Shown: positions 20,390-30,928, counted from the first letter of the stretch. The stretch: DNA of 64,000 bases from Lachnospiraceae bacterium (GCA_024698345.1 JAILRH010000083.1:27430-91429); one strand, 5' to 3'. Notes: generated by a model not told the origin, from the letters alone. Numbers and translations are program-made.

Positions 20390-21946
20390 TTACAATTCCT
20401 TTGTGGTCCACTCGCTGACATCCCAGATTTTTGTTGCAAAATCTGCGTAGAAATCCGGCTCATGGCAAACCATGAGAACACTTCCCTTATATGCCTTGAG
20501 TGCTCTTTTCAGCTCATCTTTTGCATCAACATCCAGATGGTTTGTAGGCTCATCAAGGATGAGGATATTAGTTTCTCTGTTAATAAGTTTACATAGTCTT
20601 ACCTTTGCCTGCTCACCACCGGACAACACTCTCACCTGACTCTCAATATGTTTTGTTGTCAGTCCACATTTTGCAAGCGCACTTCTAACTTCATACTGTG
20701 AAAAAGATGGAAATTCACTCCATATTTCTTCTATACATGTATTCTTCTGTTCTTCTTTAATCTCCTGCTCAAAATAACCAATACTCAGATAATCTCCAAG
20801 TTCAGCTTTTCCGCTGATTGGCTTAATGAGACCAAGAATACTCTTCAAAAGAGTTGTCTTTCCTATTCCGTTAGTTCCAACAACTGCGATTTTTTCGCCT
20901 CTCTCCATTCTGACATTTATTGGCTTTGAAAGCGGTTCATCATAACCGATAACCAGATCTGTTGTCTCAACAATAACTTTTCCCGGAGTTCTTGCTTCTT
21001 TGAAATTAAATTCAGGCTTTGGTTTTTCACCGGCCAGTTCAATTATGTCCATATTATCAAGCTTCTTCTGACGTGACATTGCCATATTCCTTGTAGCAAC
21101 ACGAGCTTTATTTCTTGCAACAAAATCCTTGAGTTCGGCAATCTCTTTTTGCTGCTTGTTATATGCCGCCTCAAGCTGTGCTTTCTTGACAGCATAAACT
21201 TCCTGAAACTTATCATAATCCCCAACATATCTGTCAAGTTTCTGATTTTCCATATGATATACCAGGTTAATAACACTATTTAAAAACGGAATATCATGGG
21301 AAATAAGAATAAATGCATTCTCGTAATCAAGCAGATATCTCTTAAGCCATTCAATATGCTCCGCATCCAGATAGTTTGTAGGCTCATCAAGAAGCAAAAT
21401 ATCAGGCTTTTCAAGAAGAAGTTTTCCAAGCAATATCTTTGTTCTCTGTCCACCACTCAAATCATTTACATCCTTATCAAGTCCTAAATCAAGAAGACCA
21501 AGCGCTCTTGCCACTTCTTCAACCTTTGAATCAATAAGATAGAAATCATGCATTGTGAGCATATCCTGAATAACTGCAAGTTCTTCCATATACTCTTCCA
21601 GTTCTTTTTCTGACGCCTCTCCCATCTTGTCACAAATCTGATTCATTCTCTCTTCCATCTCAAAAAGAAAGTCAAAAGCAGATGCCAACGCCTCTCTGAT
21701 GGTAATTCCTTTTTGAAGGACAGTATGCTGATCAAGGTATCCAACTCTGACATTTTTGGCCCACTCAATCTTTCCTTCGTCCGGCATCAGCTTACCTGTA
21801 ACAATATTCATAAATGTAGACTTGCCTTCACCGTTTGCTCCCACAAGTCCTATATGTTCTCCCTTTAACAATCTGAATGACACATCATCAAAAATGGCTC
21901 TGTCTCCAAAGCCATGTGTCAAATGTTCAACATTAAGAATACTCAT
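20390..21946 (-). CDS. ABC-F family ATP-binding protein
   Basis: Two ABC domains, Walker A GANGEGKS/GTNGIGKT, LSGGQ/LSGGEQ, no TM. Confidence 0.95.
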   Translation of the reverse strand: MSILNVEHLTHGFGDRAIFDDVSFRLLKGEHIGLVGANGEGKSTFMNIVTGKLMPDEGKIEWAKNVRVGYLDQHTVLQKGITIREALASAFDFLFEMEERMNQICDKMGEASEKELEEYMEELAVIQDMLTMHDFYLIDSKVEEVARALGLLDLGLDKDVNDLSGGQRTKILLGKLLLEKPDILLLDEPTNYLDAEHIEWLKRYLLDYENAFILISHDIPFLNSVINLVYHMENQKLDRYVGDYDKFQEVYAVKKAQLEAAYNKQQKEIAELKDFVARNKARVATRNMAMSRQKKLDNMDIIELAGEKPKPEFNFKEARTPGKVIVETTDLVIGYDEPLSKPINVRMERGEKIAVVGTNGIGKTTLLKSILGLIKPISGKAELGDYLSIGYFEQEIKEEQKNTCIEEIWSEFPSFSQYEVRSALAKCGLTTKHIESQVRVLSGGEQAKVRLCKLINRETNILILDEPTNHLDVDAKDELKRALKAYKGSVLMVCHEPDFYADFATKIWDVSEWTTKEL

Positions 21947-22099
21947 ATATCTCCAATCTCAATATATTATTGTCTATTATATTATTCTCTGTTTCTTCTT
22001 CGCAGCACATTTACTATATACCCAATGCAGGATTCATTTTACATCCGAAATGCTTATTATTTATTCCCTGCACAGTTTCAAAAAGAAGATTATCAGATA

Positions 22100-22771
22100 T
22101 CAGATGTTCTCAATCTGCCAGTCAATAGGTTCTAAACCATGTGCCTTTAAGAACTCATTTGTCTGACTGAAATGTTTGCATCCAAAAAATCCTCTGTAAG
22201 CAGACAGCGGACTTGGATGAGGAGCTGTAAGCACAAGATGATTAGGATTAGTCAACATCTTGGCTTTTTTACCTGCAGGTGCTCCCCACAAAAGAAAGAC
22301 TACAGGCTCTTCTTTTGCATTAACCGCCTCTATTACTGCATCAGTAAACTTTTCCCATCCTCTGTTCTGATGTGAGTTGGCCTGATGAGCCCTTACAGTC
22401 AGCACAGTATTGAGAAGCAACACTCCCTGATCTGCCCATTTTTTTAAATATCCGTTGTTTGGGATATAACATCCCAAATCGTCATTAAGTTCTTTGTAAA
22501 TATTCTGCAGAGAAGGTGGTGTGTCATTTCCCGGAAGCACCGAAAAACTGAGTCCGTGAGCCTGTCTCTCATTATGATAAGGATCCTGGCCTAATATAAC
22601 AACTTTCACCTTGCTGAGAGGCGTAAAGTGAAAAGCGTTAAATATATCATCTGCCGGAGGATATATCACTGTAGTATTGTATTCATTTACAATAAACTTA
22701 TATAATTCTTTATAATACGGCTTCCTGAATTCCTCTTCAACTGCCGGAAGCCAGTCATTTTCAATCATCAT
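22100..22771 (-). CDS. ung: Uracil-DNA glycosylase
   Basis: VVILGQDPYHNERQAHGLSFSV, LLLNTVLTVRAHQANSH, HPSPLSAYRGFFGCKHFS. Confidence 0.97.
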   Translation of the reverse strand: MMIENDWLPAVEEEFRKPYYKELYKFIVNEYNTTVIYPPADDIFNAFHFTPLSKVKVVILGQDPYHNERQAHGLSFSVLPGNDTPPSLQNIYKELNDDLGCYIPNNGYLKKWADQGVLLLNTVLTVRAHQANSHQNRGWEKFTDAVIEAVNAKEEPVVFLLWGAPAGKKAKMLTNPNHLVLTAPHPSPLSAYRGFFGCKHFSQTNEFLKAHGLEPIDWQIENI

Positions 22772-23646
22772 TCTTCAATTCCCAACGCCTTAATAAAATC
22801 TGTATTTCTATGAACCATTATGGCATTTCTAATAAGCTCAATCTTGAAATGATCGTCGTACATTCTCTCTCCATCTACATTACATACAACCGGATCATCA
22901 GATATTATCTCAAGATTACCGTCAGTGTATCTGACAACTCTGCTGTCATTTTCATGTTCTCCCTTGAGGAGTTTCATAATCAGTCGCGGTATCCTAATCT
23001 TTGCTGTTTTGTCAACAATATAAATTTCAAACTGACTGTCATCTATGAAAGCATGGGGAGCAATCTTCTTTCCTCCTCCATAGTACCTTCCGTTGCAAAC
23101 TGTAACTATGGTAAATTTGCCACGCTTCGAATAATCTCCAAACTTTATCTGAAGTTTTTTTGCCTTGAACTTAAAAAATGTATAAATTATGCTCACACCA
23201 TATCTGTGCTTAACAGGAACAAATGGCCATTTTCTTATTGTGTAAATATTGTCTGCCACTTCTGCATCAAGTCCTATGCAGGCAACATTAATAAAATATC
23301 TGTTGTTAATCTTACCTACATCTATTCCGATGAAATCCTTCTTGTACTGCTTTAGTGTTCTGTAAAAATCATTGCCACCACCGGTAGGTATAACCGACAG
23401 GATATGATCCGAACCTGCTATGCCGTTTAAGACTTCATTGAGTGTTCCATCTCCTCCCACGGCATATACAATGGATGTATCTTCATTTTCCAAACTCTTT
23501 GCAACTCTTTCTGCTTCACCGGGGGCACCGGTGATATAGAGTTTGTAGTCCATATTCATTTCCTCACACAGATCAGTAATCTTTTCCGCTATATGGTTCT
23601 TCTTATTATCTCCGGAGTTGGGATTAATAATAAATACATGCTTCAT
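22768..23646 (-). CDS. Diacylglycerol kinase / lipid kinase family (YegS-like)
   Basis: FIINPNSG, VYAVGGDGTLNEVLNG, GGGNDFYRT. Confidence 0.92.
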   Translation of the reverse strand: MKHVFIINPNSGDNKKNHIAEKITDLCEEMNMDYKLYITGAPGEAERVAKSLENEDTSIVYAVGGDGTLNEVLNGIAGSDHILSVIPTGGGNDFYRTLKQYKKDFIGIDVGKINNRYFINVACIGLDAEVADNIYTIRKWPFVPVKHRYGVSIIYTFFKFKAKKLQIKFGDYSKRGKFTIVTVCNGRYYGGGKKIAPHAFIDDSQFEIYIVDKTAKIRIPRLIMKLLKGEHENDSRVVRYTDGNLEIISDDPVVCNVDGERMYDDHFKIELIRNAIMVHRNTDFIKALGIEE

Positions 23647-24407
23647 TACAATCTTACCGCCACATCTTTTTCTTTGAGATAATTTTTAAGTTCCATTATT
23701 TCTAACTCTTTAAAATGGAAAAGAGAAGCCGCAAGTGCTGCATCTGCCTTTCCCTCTGTAAGTGCATCATAGAAATGCTCACAGGTTCCTGCTCCACCGG
23801 AAGCAATTACAGGTATAGATACATTCTCGGAAATCATTCTTGTAAGCTCTATGTCATAACCTGCCTTAGTCCCATCACAATCCATGCTGGTAAGCAGAAT
23901 CTCGCCTGCACCAAGCTTATCACATTTCATTGCCCACTCAACAGCATCAATCCCCATATCTACTCTTCCGCCGTTTTTGTAGATATTCCATCCACTTCCA
24001 TCAGCTCTGCGCTTTGCATCAATTGCAACAACCACACACTGACTTCCAAACTTATCAGCTGCTTCACTGATGAGATTAGGATTCATTATTGCAGCTGAAT
24101 TAACTGATATCTTATCTGCTCCTTCTCGGAGCAATTCCTTGAAATTATCAACTGTTCTTATTCCTCCACCAACAGTAAATGGAATAAAAACCTGTTCAGC
24201 TACCCTTCTTACCATATCAACTACGGTATTTCTATTATCTGAAGATGCAGTAATATCAAGAAAAACCAGTTCATCTGCTCCCGCTTTATTATATGCTTTT
24301 GCAACTTCAACAGGATCTCCTGCATCTATCAGGTCAACAAAATTGACTCCTTTAACCACTCTATTGTTATCAACATCCAAACACGGAATAATACGTTTTG
24401 TATGCAT
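23646..24407 (-). CDS. hisF: Imidazole glycerol phosphate synthase cyclase subunit
   Basis: [44 protein letters not shown]. Confidence 0.97.
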   Translation of the reverse strand: MHTKRIIPCLDVDNNRVVKGVNFVDLIDAGDPVEVAKAYNKAGADELVFLDITASSDNRNTVVDMVRRVAEQVFIPFTVGGGIRTVDNFKELLREGADKISVNSAAIMNPNLISEAADKFGSQCVVVAIDAKRRADGSGWNIYKNGGRVDMGIDAVEWAMKCDKLGAGEILLTSMDCDGTKAGYDIELTRMISENVSIPVIASGGAGTCEHFYDALTEGKADAALAASLFHFKELEIMELKNYLKEKDVAVRL

Positions 24408-24438
24408 ATTTCCACCTCATTATTTAATAGATTTTTAA

Positions 24439-25044
24439 TTACAAATTTGCAAAATTCTTAAGAATTGCCAGTCCTACATCCCCGCTTTTTTCCGGATGGA
24501 ACTGACATGCAAAGATATTGTCTTTCTCAACTGATGCATGGACATTCACACCATATTCAGTTGTAGCCTTAACTATATCCATATCTTTTGATTTTAAATA
24601 ATAGGAATGGACAAAATAGACGTAGGAATGTTCAGGTACTCCTTCAAAAAGTCTTCCTTTAGATGGATACTCCAGTGAATTCCATCCAATCTGAGGAATC
24701 TTAAGGCCTGCCTCTTCCGGAAAACGCACAATGTCTCCTCCAAGAATACCAAGTCCCGAAACACCTTCACTCTCCTCACTGTTTTCAAAGAGAAGCTGTA
24801 GACCAAGACAAATCCCCATAAAAGGTGTCTTTTTGTCTACAACATCGTAGATAGTATTGACAAGGTTATATTTCTTTAGTTTCTCCATGGCATCTCCAAA
24901 AGCACCGACGCCAGGTAAAATAACCTTATCAGCCGCTAAAATTTCATCTCTATCGCTGGTCAATATCGTCTTCTCGCCAAGGTAAGCAAAAGCCTTCTCA
25001 ACACTCTTGATATTGCCGGCATCATAATCGATAATTGCTATCAT
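24439..25044 (-). CDS. hisH: Imidazole glycerol phosphate synthase glutamine amidotransferase subunit
   Basis: DYDAGNIKSVEKAF, LPGVGAFGDAM, MGICLGLQLLF, CQFHPEKSGDVG. Confidence 0.97.
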   Translation of the reverse strand: MIAIIDYDAGNIKSVEKAFAYLGEKTILTSDRDEILAADKVILPGVGAFGDAMEKLKKYNLVNTIYDVVDKKTPFMGICLGLQLLFENSEESEGVSGLGILGGDIVRFPEEAGLKIPQIGWNSLEYPSKGRLFEGVPEHSYVYFVHSYYLKSKDMDIVKATTEYGVNVHASVEKDNIFACQFHPEKSGDVGLAILKNFANL

Positions 25045-25062
25045 TTACAAATCCTCACATGA

Positions 25063-26613
25063 TTATTTTGATTTTGTATCCAGTTCAAACCAAAACTCAA
25101 CTCCGTCAGCCTTGTTATCAACTCCGCAGTTGCCATCATACTTATCGATAATAGCCTTAACAATAGACAATCCAATACCATTTCCACCATATTCTCTGGT
25201 ATGGGCTTTGTCCACTTTGTAGAACTTCTCCCAGATGAAATCCAAATCTTCTTTTGGAATCTGAGCTCCGGTATTAAACACAGACACTCTTACTATATCA
25301 TCTTTTGGAGCAATTTGCACTCTAATTATATTAGGATCTTTAATATGATTAAACGCATTACTGATATAATTTGTAATTACTTCTTCAATCTGGAACTCAT
25401 CCGCCCACACAAATACATCTTCTGAACCAATAATTTCTATATTGACACCAGTCTGTTCTGCCCTTAAACGCTGAGCATTAACAACATCTTTCACAAGTTC
25501 AGTCAAATTGAATCTGTCAACATTATATGGAGTGTCTCCAAACTCAATCTGATTAAGCGTCAACAGATTCTTTACCATTTTGTTCATTTTGGAAGCTTCA
25601 TCAATAATTACATCACAATAAAATGCCATACTGTCAGGATCATCTGTGATTCCATCCTTCAAACCCTCCGCATATCCCTGAATTAATGCTATTGGAGTCT
25701 TTAATTCATGAGACACATTATCAAGAAAGTCCGTACGCATCTTATCTATTTCATTTTTCTTTTTGATATCATTCTGGAGTTCCATATTGGCGTACTTCAA
25801 TTCGCGAATCGCCTTTTCCAACTCTTCTGACATCTCATTCATATTCTTACCAAGAACACCTATTTCGTCTTCTCTTTTTTCATCGTACTTAACATCAAAA
25901 TTCAAAGATGCCATCTTCTTTGATATATCAGCAAGTTCAAGTATTGGTCTTGTATATCTGTTAGTGATAAAATACATTGCCAATAAAACAGCGCAAATCA
26001 TAAGAATACCCACCAAGGTATAAAACTTGGATGCAATCACTATGGACTCTCTGATATTTTCAACGTCCACTCTGATAACAAATCTGTAAACATCGCTGAT
26101 TGTTCCTGACATTACAAGATGAGTCGCATTTCGGGTTTCTTTTTTAGAAGTGTTATTAACCACTTCACCATCTTCCTGAAGTTCTTTTTCTATCTTGCTC
26201 TTAAGATTCTCAATAGCCTGTTCAGAATCAGGCACCATCATAATTGTATAATTACGGTTTTGTTGTAATACAGTATTCTCTCCGCTTATACGCCCAATAA
26301 TGTCATCTGTTATGTATTCTCTCATCTCCTTCTCAGAGCCGTAATTATAGAGAGATTCATATCCTTCCTGCACCTGAAGAGAAACTCCGTATTTCTCACA
26401 GTAGTTGTCAAGAAGTTCACTGTACACCTGAAGACTCGGATCTTCTTTTAGTATTGAACAAAGTTCATTATACACAGAAATAAGTGAATTCTGTTTATGC
26501 TGCAGATAATAATCTTCAATAACAGTCTTACCCAAAACTGTACCCAGTAATGTAACTATCCCCATTACAAGCGTAATAGCAACTGTCAGTTTATGTCTAA
26601 TAGATGTTTTCAA
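25063..26613 (-). CDS. Sensor histidine kinase (HAMP + HisKA + HATPase)
   Basis: FLDNVSHELKTPIALIQGYAEGLKDG, GGNGIGLSIVKAI. Confidence 0.95.
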   Translation of the reverse strand: MKTSIRHKLTVAITLVMGIVTLLGTVLGKTVIEDYYLQHKQNSLISVYNELCSILKEDPSLQVYSELLDNYCEKYGVSLQVQEGYESLYNYGSEKEMREYITDDIIGRISGENTVLQQNRNYTIMMVPDSEQAIENLKSKIEKELQEDGEVVNNTSKKETRNATHLVMSGTISDVYRFVIRVDVENIRESIVIASKFYTLVGILMICAVLLAMYFITNRYTRPILELADISKKMASLNFDVKYDEKREDEIGVLGKNMNEMSEELEKAIRELKYANMELQNDIKKKNEIDKMRTDFLDNVSHELKTPIALIQGYAEGLKDGITDDPDSMAFYCDVIIDEASKMNKMVKNLLTLNQIEFGDTPYNVDRFNLTELVKDVVNAQRLRAEQTGVNIEIIGSEDVFVWADEFQIEEVITNYISNAFNHIKDPNIIRVQIAPKDDIVRVSVFNTGAQIPKEDLDFIWEKFYKVDKAHTREYGGNGIGLSIVKAIIDKYDGNCGVDNKADGVEFWFELDTKSK

Positions 26614-27293
26614 TCTTCTTCCACCTCAAACTTATATCCCATTCCCCAAATGGTCTTAATGTAGGAACCACATTCACCCATCTTACTTCTGAGTTTCTTT
26701 ACGTGGGTATCAATAGTTCTTGCATCTCCGAAATAATCATAATTCCAAACATTATTCAGAATCTTCTCTCTGGAAAGTGCAAGTCCTGCATTCTCAACAA
26801 AATAAGTTAACAGTTCAAATTCCTTGTAGCTCAGATCAATATTTTTGTCACCAACCGATACAATATGAGCATCCTTATTAATTACAAGTTTTCCTGCTTC
26901 AATAACTGCATCCTTTGAAATATTAGAAGTTCTTCTCAATATTGCGTCTACTCTCGCAACTAAAATCTTAGGGCTGAATGGTTTTGTAATGTACTCATCA
27001 ACACCAAGATTAAAACCAAGCAGTTCGTCACTCTCAGTACTCTTAGCAGTAAGCATAATAACAGGTACCTTTGACAACTTTCTAATCTCCTTGCAAGTCT
27101 CCCACCCATCCATTCTAGGCATCATAACGTCCAAAATAACAAGTGCTATATTCTTTGTGGAAACAAAAATCTCCAATGCTTTCTCTCCGTCCTCGGCTTC
27201 GATGACATCATATTCCTGCTTTACAAGGAAATCCTTTACAAGTTTTCTCATTCTAGCCTCATCATCAACAACTAGTATTTTTAATTTTTCCAT
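26610..27293 (-). CDS. OmpR-type response regulator
   Basis: MEKLKILVVDDEARMRKLV; C-terminal winged helix SYKEFELLTYFVENAG; start moved to 27293 (AAGGAGG upstream). Confidence 0.95.
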   Translation of the reverse strand: MEKLKILVVDDEARMRKLVKDFLVKQEYDVIEAEDGEKALEIFVSTKNIALVILDVMMPRMDGWETCKEIRKLSKVPVIMLTAKSTESDELLGFNLGVDEYITKPFSPKILVARVDAILRRTSNISKDAVIEAGKLVINKDAHIVSVGDKNIDLSYKEFELLTYFVENAGLALSREKILNNVWNYDYFGDARTIDTHVKKLRSKMGECGSYIKTIWGMGYKFEVEED

Positions 27294-27322
27294 AACTGCC
27301 TCCTTATTAAAAACGAGAATAA

Positions 27323-27406
27323 ACATCTCTGATCAATATACATCTCTGATTAATATACATCTCTGATTAATATACATCTCTGATTAATAAACATTTTTGA
27401 TTATAT
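27323..27406. repeat. 17-bp tandem repeat, 5 copies, upstream of the response-regulator gene
   Basis: acatctctgattaatat starts at 27323, 27340, 27357, 27374, 27391 (last copy degenerate). Confidence 0.95.
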
Positions 27407-27521
27407 TTATACAATTATTTTACCAAATATATTATGTATTTTCTATGAACCTGTAATATCTTTCATAAAAAATACATAATTTCTGCCACTAAAAATGCTG
27501 CGAATTTTTTAATAATGTAAC

Positions 27522-27563
27522 TAAAAAGAAGACTTTCGAATCACAACATCCAAAAGTCTCCTT
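27522..27563 (-). terminator. Rho-independent terminator
   Basis: Minus GGAGACTTTTGGAT..ATTCGAAAGTCTTCTTTTT. Confidence 0.7.
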
Positions 27564-27623
27564 TATAATTATGCAAACACACGAAGAAATTCAATCCATT
27601 TCCCAGTTCGTGTGCTAATATCA

Positions 27624-27881
27624 TCAACACTTTTTGTACAAGTCAAGATCACCCAGATACTCTTTAATAGCATCAATACCCTCTGCTAATATGCAGTCAT
27701 CTCTGTCTGCAAGGAAATATCTGTCTGTATCAAAACCATAACCTTTGTAAAGAAAAATACATTCTTTTGACTCGTAAATCTTCTCTTCTTCTTCAGTTAA
27801 GCCAATCTCTTTTCCATCAATACCTGTAACATTGATATACTTGTCAACACTGTCCGGATTACCTTTTATCAATCTCTTCAT
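27624..27881 (-). CDS. Hypothetical protein
   Basis: Start adjusted to MKRLIKGNPDSVDKYIN with AAGGAGGG SD. Confidence 0.75.
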   Translation of the reverse strand: MKRLIKGNPDSVDKYINVTGIDGKEIGLTEEEEKIYESKECIFLYKGYGFDTDRYFLADRDDCILAEGIDAIKEYLGDLDLYKKC

Positions 27882-28189
27882 CAATGCACCCTCCTTTAAT
27901 TTATTATTCCGCTCAAACAAAGAACTCATTCAACTAAAAATGAAAAATTCCAGCATATTGAAATCGCTCTCTCTTATATTATTATTATACTCCTCAAAGG
28001 GTGAATCCTCAACTAAAAATTAAGAAATCTTGCAAAGGAATAGGATTGCTAATTAGCTTAACTACATTTCCCTCCGTACTCTGCGCGAACTCATATAATA
28101 AATATTTCTCCTGACGTTTTCTCAAAAAGATTTATTGACCAATAAATGATTATTTTTCAAATATACAACGCTAGATGCAACTTTTTTTT

Positions 28190-28230
28190 AATAAAAAACT
28201 CGGAAGCCCTTTAATTTCGGTGCTTCCGAG
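28190..28230 (-). terminator. Terminator following the tRNA/tmRNA 3' fragment
   Basis: Minus CTCGGAAGC..GCTTCCGAGTTTTTT. Confidence 0.85.
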
Positions 28231-28231
28231 A

Positions 28232-28253
28232 TGGAGTAGACGGGAGTCGAACC
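28232..28253 (-). other. 3' end of a tRNA or tmRNA (T-arm + acceptor), candidate prophage att site
   Basis: Minus strand GGTTCGACTCCCGTCTACTCCA: T-loop TTCGACT, T-stem 3' arm CCCGT, acceptor CTACTCC, discriminator A; 5' part of gene absent here. Confidence 0.75.
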
Positions 28254-28378
28254 TAATATAGTAAAATCGTTGAAATACTGATATAATAAGGATTTCCTTA
28301 TTTTATCGGTTTTTCTTCCTTATTATAATAATGTAGATTTTATAATTTTAAAGTTAATTATATAATGTTTCTTGCAAA

Positions 28379-28470
28379 ACTTGACACGAAACTTGACACG
28401 AAAAGGCACTAGGATTATTCCCGGTGCCTTATCTCGTGCTATCTTGTGATTATCTCGTGTTTATCTCGTG
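28379..28470. repeat. Clustered short repeats next to att (possible integrase arm sites)
   Basis: acttgacacgaa at 28379 and 28391 (12 bp); atctcgtg/atcttgtg at 28431, 28441, 28452, 28463 (10-11 bp). Confidence 0.75.
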
Positions 28471-29159
28471 ACTAATTTCTTAGTATATTTCAACCTGAAG
28501 AATATACCTTTTTTTGATTTCGCATAAAGATGTTCGTTTTGGAGATATACTTCTGTTATCGTTATCTTCTTTCCTAACTCGAACTTGTCTACCACTGCTC
28601 CGCCAATCTTAGAATAGGCTTTTACTCCCTCTTTAGTAGTCTTTACTTTGAAAGGAGTCTGCAGATTGTACTTGAAGCACTTCCAAGCTGCAGCATCTTC
28701 AACAAGTGGTGCAGGACAGTTCTTGCCACACACATCATAATGGCGGACTACATGATCAGCATCAATATTATACTCCTTCATCAGCTGCTTAGTCAGAATG
28801 ATTGCATTATTAATTGTTGGGTTCCTCAAATCGAGAATCTTATCATCCTTCAAGGCGCACATTTCGATTCCGATAGAGTTGTAATTCGTACATTTGCCCC
28901 AATATGGAGCTTTTCCGTTCGAATAGTCTACTCCACAGTGATATGCTACGTCATTGTAAGGGACTGAGTGGCCAACTGAAAAATCATCTACAAAATCGTG
29001 TGCCGATACTCCCACGTTTTCACGAGCAAAATAATCCAACTCATTCTGTGTGGTATCCTTAGTCCCGGCAGAGTAGTGCTCTACCAGGAACTCGATATTT
29101 CTTTTTTTTGAACTCTTCTTGTAGTTCAACTTATTTGATATTTTTTCAAGAATTTTCAT
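28461..29159 (-). CDS. N-acetylmuramoyl-L-alanine amidase (endolysin)
   Basis: Amidase_2 features: VEHYSAGT, AYHCG, SIGIEMC, VVRHYDVCGKNCPAPL; next to holin. Confidence 0.9.
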   Translation of the reverse strand: MKILEKISNKLNYKKSSKKRNIEFLVEHYSAGTKDTTQNELDYFARENVGVSAHDFVDDFSVGHSVPYNDVAYHCGVDYSNGKAPYWGKCTNYNSIGIEMCALKDDKILDLRNPTINNAIILTKQLMKEYNIDADHVVRHYDVCGKNCPAPLVEDAAAWKCFKYNLQTPFKVKTTKEGVKAYSKIGGAVVDKFELGKKITITEVYLQNEHLYAKSKKGIFFRLKYTKKLVTR

Positions 29160-29583
29160 TAGCTCCACCTTCCTGATCTGCTTTAGTTTGGAGCAAATCA
29201 ATAGCTCTTGCAATTACTGCCGGAACAGGTAACCCCATCAATCCCGCATTCTCAACTATGGAGATTAACTCATTCAGAACAAAGCCGATACAAACACAAT
29301 CCTTTATGTAGTTGGACCCAATCATCAGATCTAATCTATAAGCTATTAAAACAAATGCCAATGTCATTCCTTTTCTGCAAAGGCCTTTCCATCCTGTTCT
29401 ACTTTCAAGTCCGCCTGACTTTGTCTTTTCGCTCTTTCTGAATACACCTGCCACTACAAGACCACTTATGTAGTCAACACTCATAAATATTAATAATGTC
29501 GTCATCCCTGCTGTCCAACCCCCAAACAATGTAGTCACTCCTGCTCCGATAATGCCTGTGACCGTGCAAATTAATTCCTTCAT
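29146..29583 (-). CDS. Phage holin family protein
   Basis: 145 aa, SVDYISGLVVAGVFRKSEKTKSGGLESRTGWKGLCRKG typical of holin_4-type. Confidence 0.9.
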   Translation of the reverse strand: MKELICTVTGIIGAGVTTLFGGWTAGMTTLLIFMSVDYISGLVVAGVFRKSEKTKSGGLESRTGWKGLCRKGMTLAFVLIAYRLDLMIGSNYIKDCVCIGFVLNELISIVENAGLMGLPVPAVIARAIDLLQTKADQEGGANENS

Positions 29584-29640
29584 CCTAAGTATTGCTCCTT
29601 TCTACATATAAAATAAAAAAAAAACAGATTAACTGTCTCT

Positions 29641-30852
29641 CTATAACTTCATATTATAATAATTCGCTATTTTATTAGCATTGTAATTTCCTATCTTCTT
29701 AGCACCGCTTTCTAATGGATGAAGACCATCTTTTAAATCTCTACCTTCTTGCATTGATACTTCATATACACCAGTTATCCCACATTCAAATGTGTCTATG
29801 AATTGTATACTAATTCTGTCAGCAGCATCATGTAATAATTTTCTTACTTTTTTAATATTATCAAGTGTGCGAACAGTCTCAGCTGCTTGAATCGGTGAAC
29901 AAACAAAAAATATTGCATTAGGATATGCGGCTGCCAAAGTTTCAATAGCATATCTCATAATACCTGCAAATGTCTTCCTATCTGCATCAGTTAATGGTAT
30001 CAACAGGTTGTTGTTATCATAAAACTGAGCGTTAACATTCTCGCTATCAATGTTTCCATATGGAATATCATTTGTTCCGGCCGCAAATATAATTATGTCA
30101 AAGTCTTGAACATCAGGATCATCATTAGCTTTAGCATTTAATACTTTCTGAATCTGATTTCCTATACAATTATTAGTAGGATTAGATTCTTGCGGATTAC
30201 CATCATAAACAGTTCCTTCTTTATCTCTCCATGTAGCACCATTTACTGCTGAAATGTAATAATTATAAGGTTGTAAAATACCATTACACCAATTTGGCCA
30301 TCCTCTGTTTCCACCAGTCACACCAAGGTATGTAATACTGTCTCCCAAATAAAGTATTTTCTTGTTCATATAATTAGTATATGGTTTACAGTCAAAATGT
30401 GTTGGTGGGACATAATAATCAAATATTTCATTTCCAAAAGAAAGTACAATATCCGATAACGGCAACGTATTAAGTATTGAAAATCTATAGTAAGATGCTC
30501 CATTTGGGACTGTGACTTCATAATTTTTGACGGAACCCGGCTTCATATTGATAATAAAATTACCGTTTGAATTATAAAATGCAAGTGTAAACCTCGAATT
30601 TAAATTTGGAGCCTGTGATGTGTTAATCAGCGAACATATCATTGTTGTAGCTCCATTAACAGGTCTCATATCTTCTGTAGCTGACCATGAAGTTAAATCT
30701 ATTACATTTCCGGTAGAGTTACTAATACCTTTCCCAACTGTTACATTACATGCAAGATTTGCTTTTTTAAAATGTGTATTATTCGCCAAACTCTCATAAT
30801 CGTACTTTGCAACTCCGTTCTGTGTCCTTATCCCTTTAATTACTTCTGACAT
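29641..30852 (-). CDS. SGNH/GDSL hydrolase, tail-associated
   Basis: ILYLGDSITYLG (block I), AAGTNDIPYGN, DGLHPLESGAKKIG. Confidence 0.85.
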   Translation of the reverse strand: MSEVIKGIRTQNGVAKYDYESLANNTHFKKANLACNVTVGKGISNSTGNVIDLTSWSATEDMRPVNGATTMICSLINTSQAPNLNSRFTLAFYNSNGNFIINMKPGSVKNYEVTVPNGASYYRFSILNTLPLSDIVLSFGNEIFDYYVPPTHFDCKPYTNYMNKKILYLGDSITYLGVTGGNRGWPNWCNGILQPYNYYISAVNGATWRDKEGTVYDGNPQESNPTNNCIGNQIQKVLNAKANDDPDVQDFDIIIFAAGTNDIPYGNIDSENVNAQFYDNNNLLIPLTDADRKTFAGIMRYAIETLAAAYPNAIFFVCSPIQAAETVRTLDNIKKVRKLLHDAADRISIQFIDTFECGITGVYEVSMQEGRDLKDGLHPLESGAKKIGNYNANKIANYYNMKL

Positions 30853-30876
30853 ATTTCTCCTTTCTGGGAAATCAAA

Positions 30877-30909
30877 AAGCAGGGAATCACATCATCATAA
30901 TCCCTGCTT
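30877..30909 (-). terminator. Terminator between tail genes
   Basis: Minus AAGCAGGGA...TCCCTGCTTTTT. Confidence 0.7.
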
Positions 30910-30928
30910 AATCACTATTTCTTTTCAA

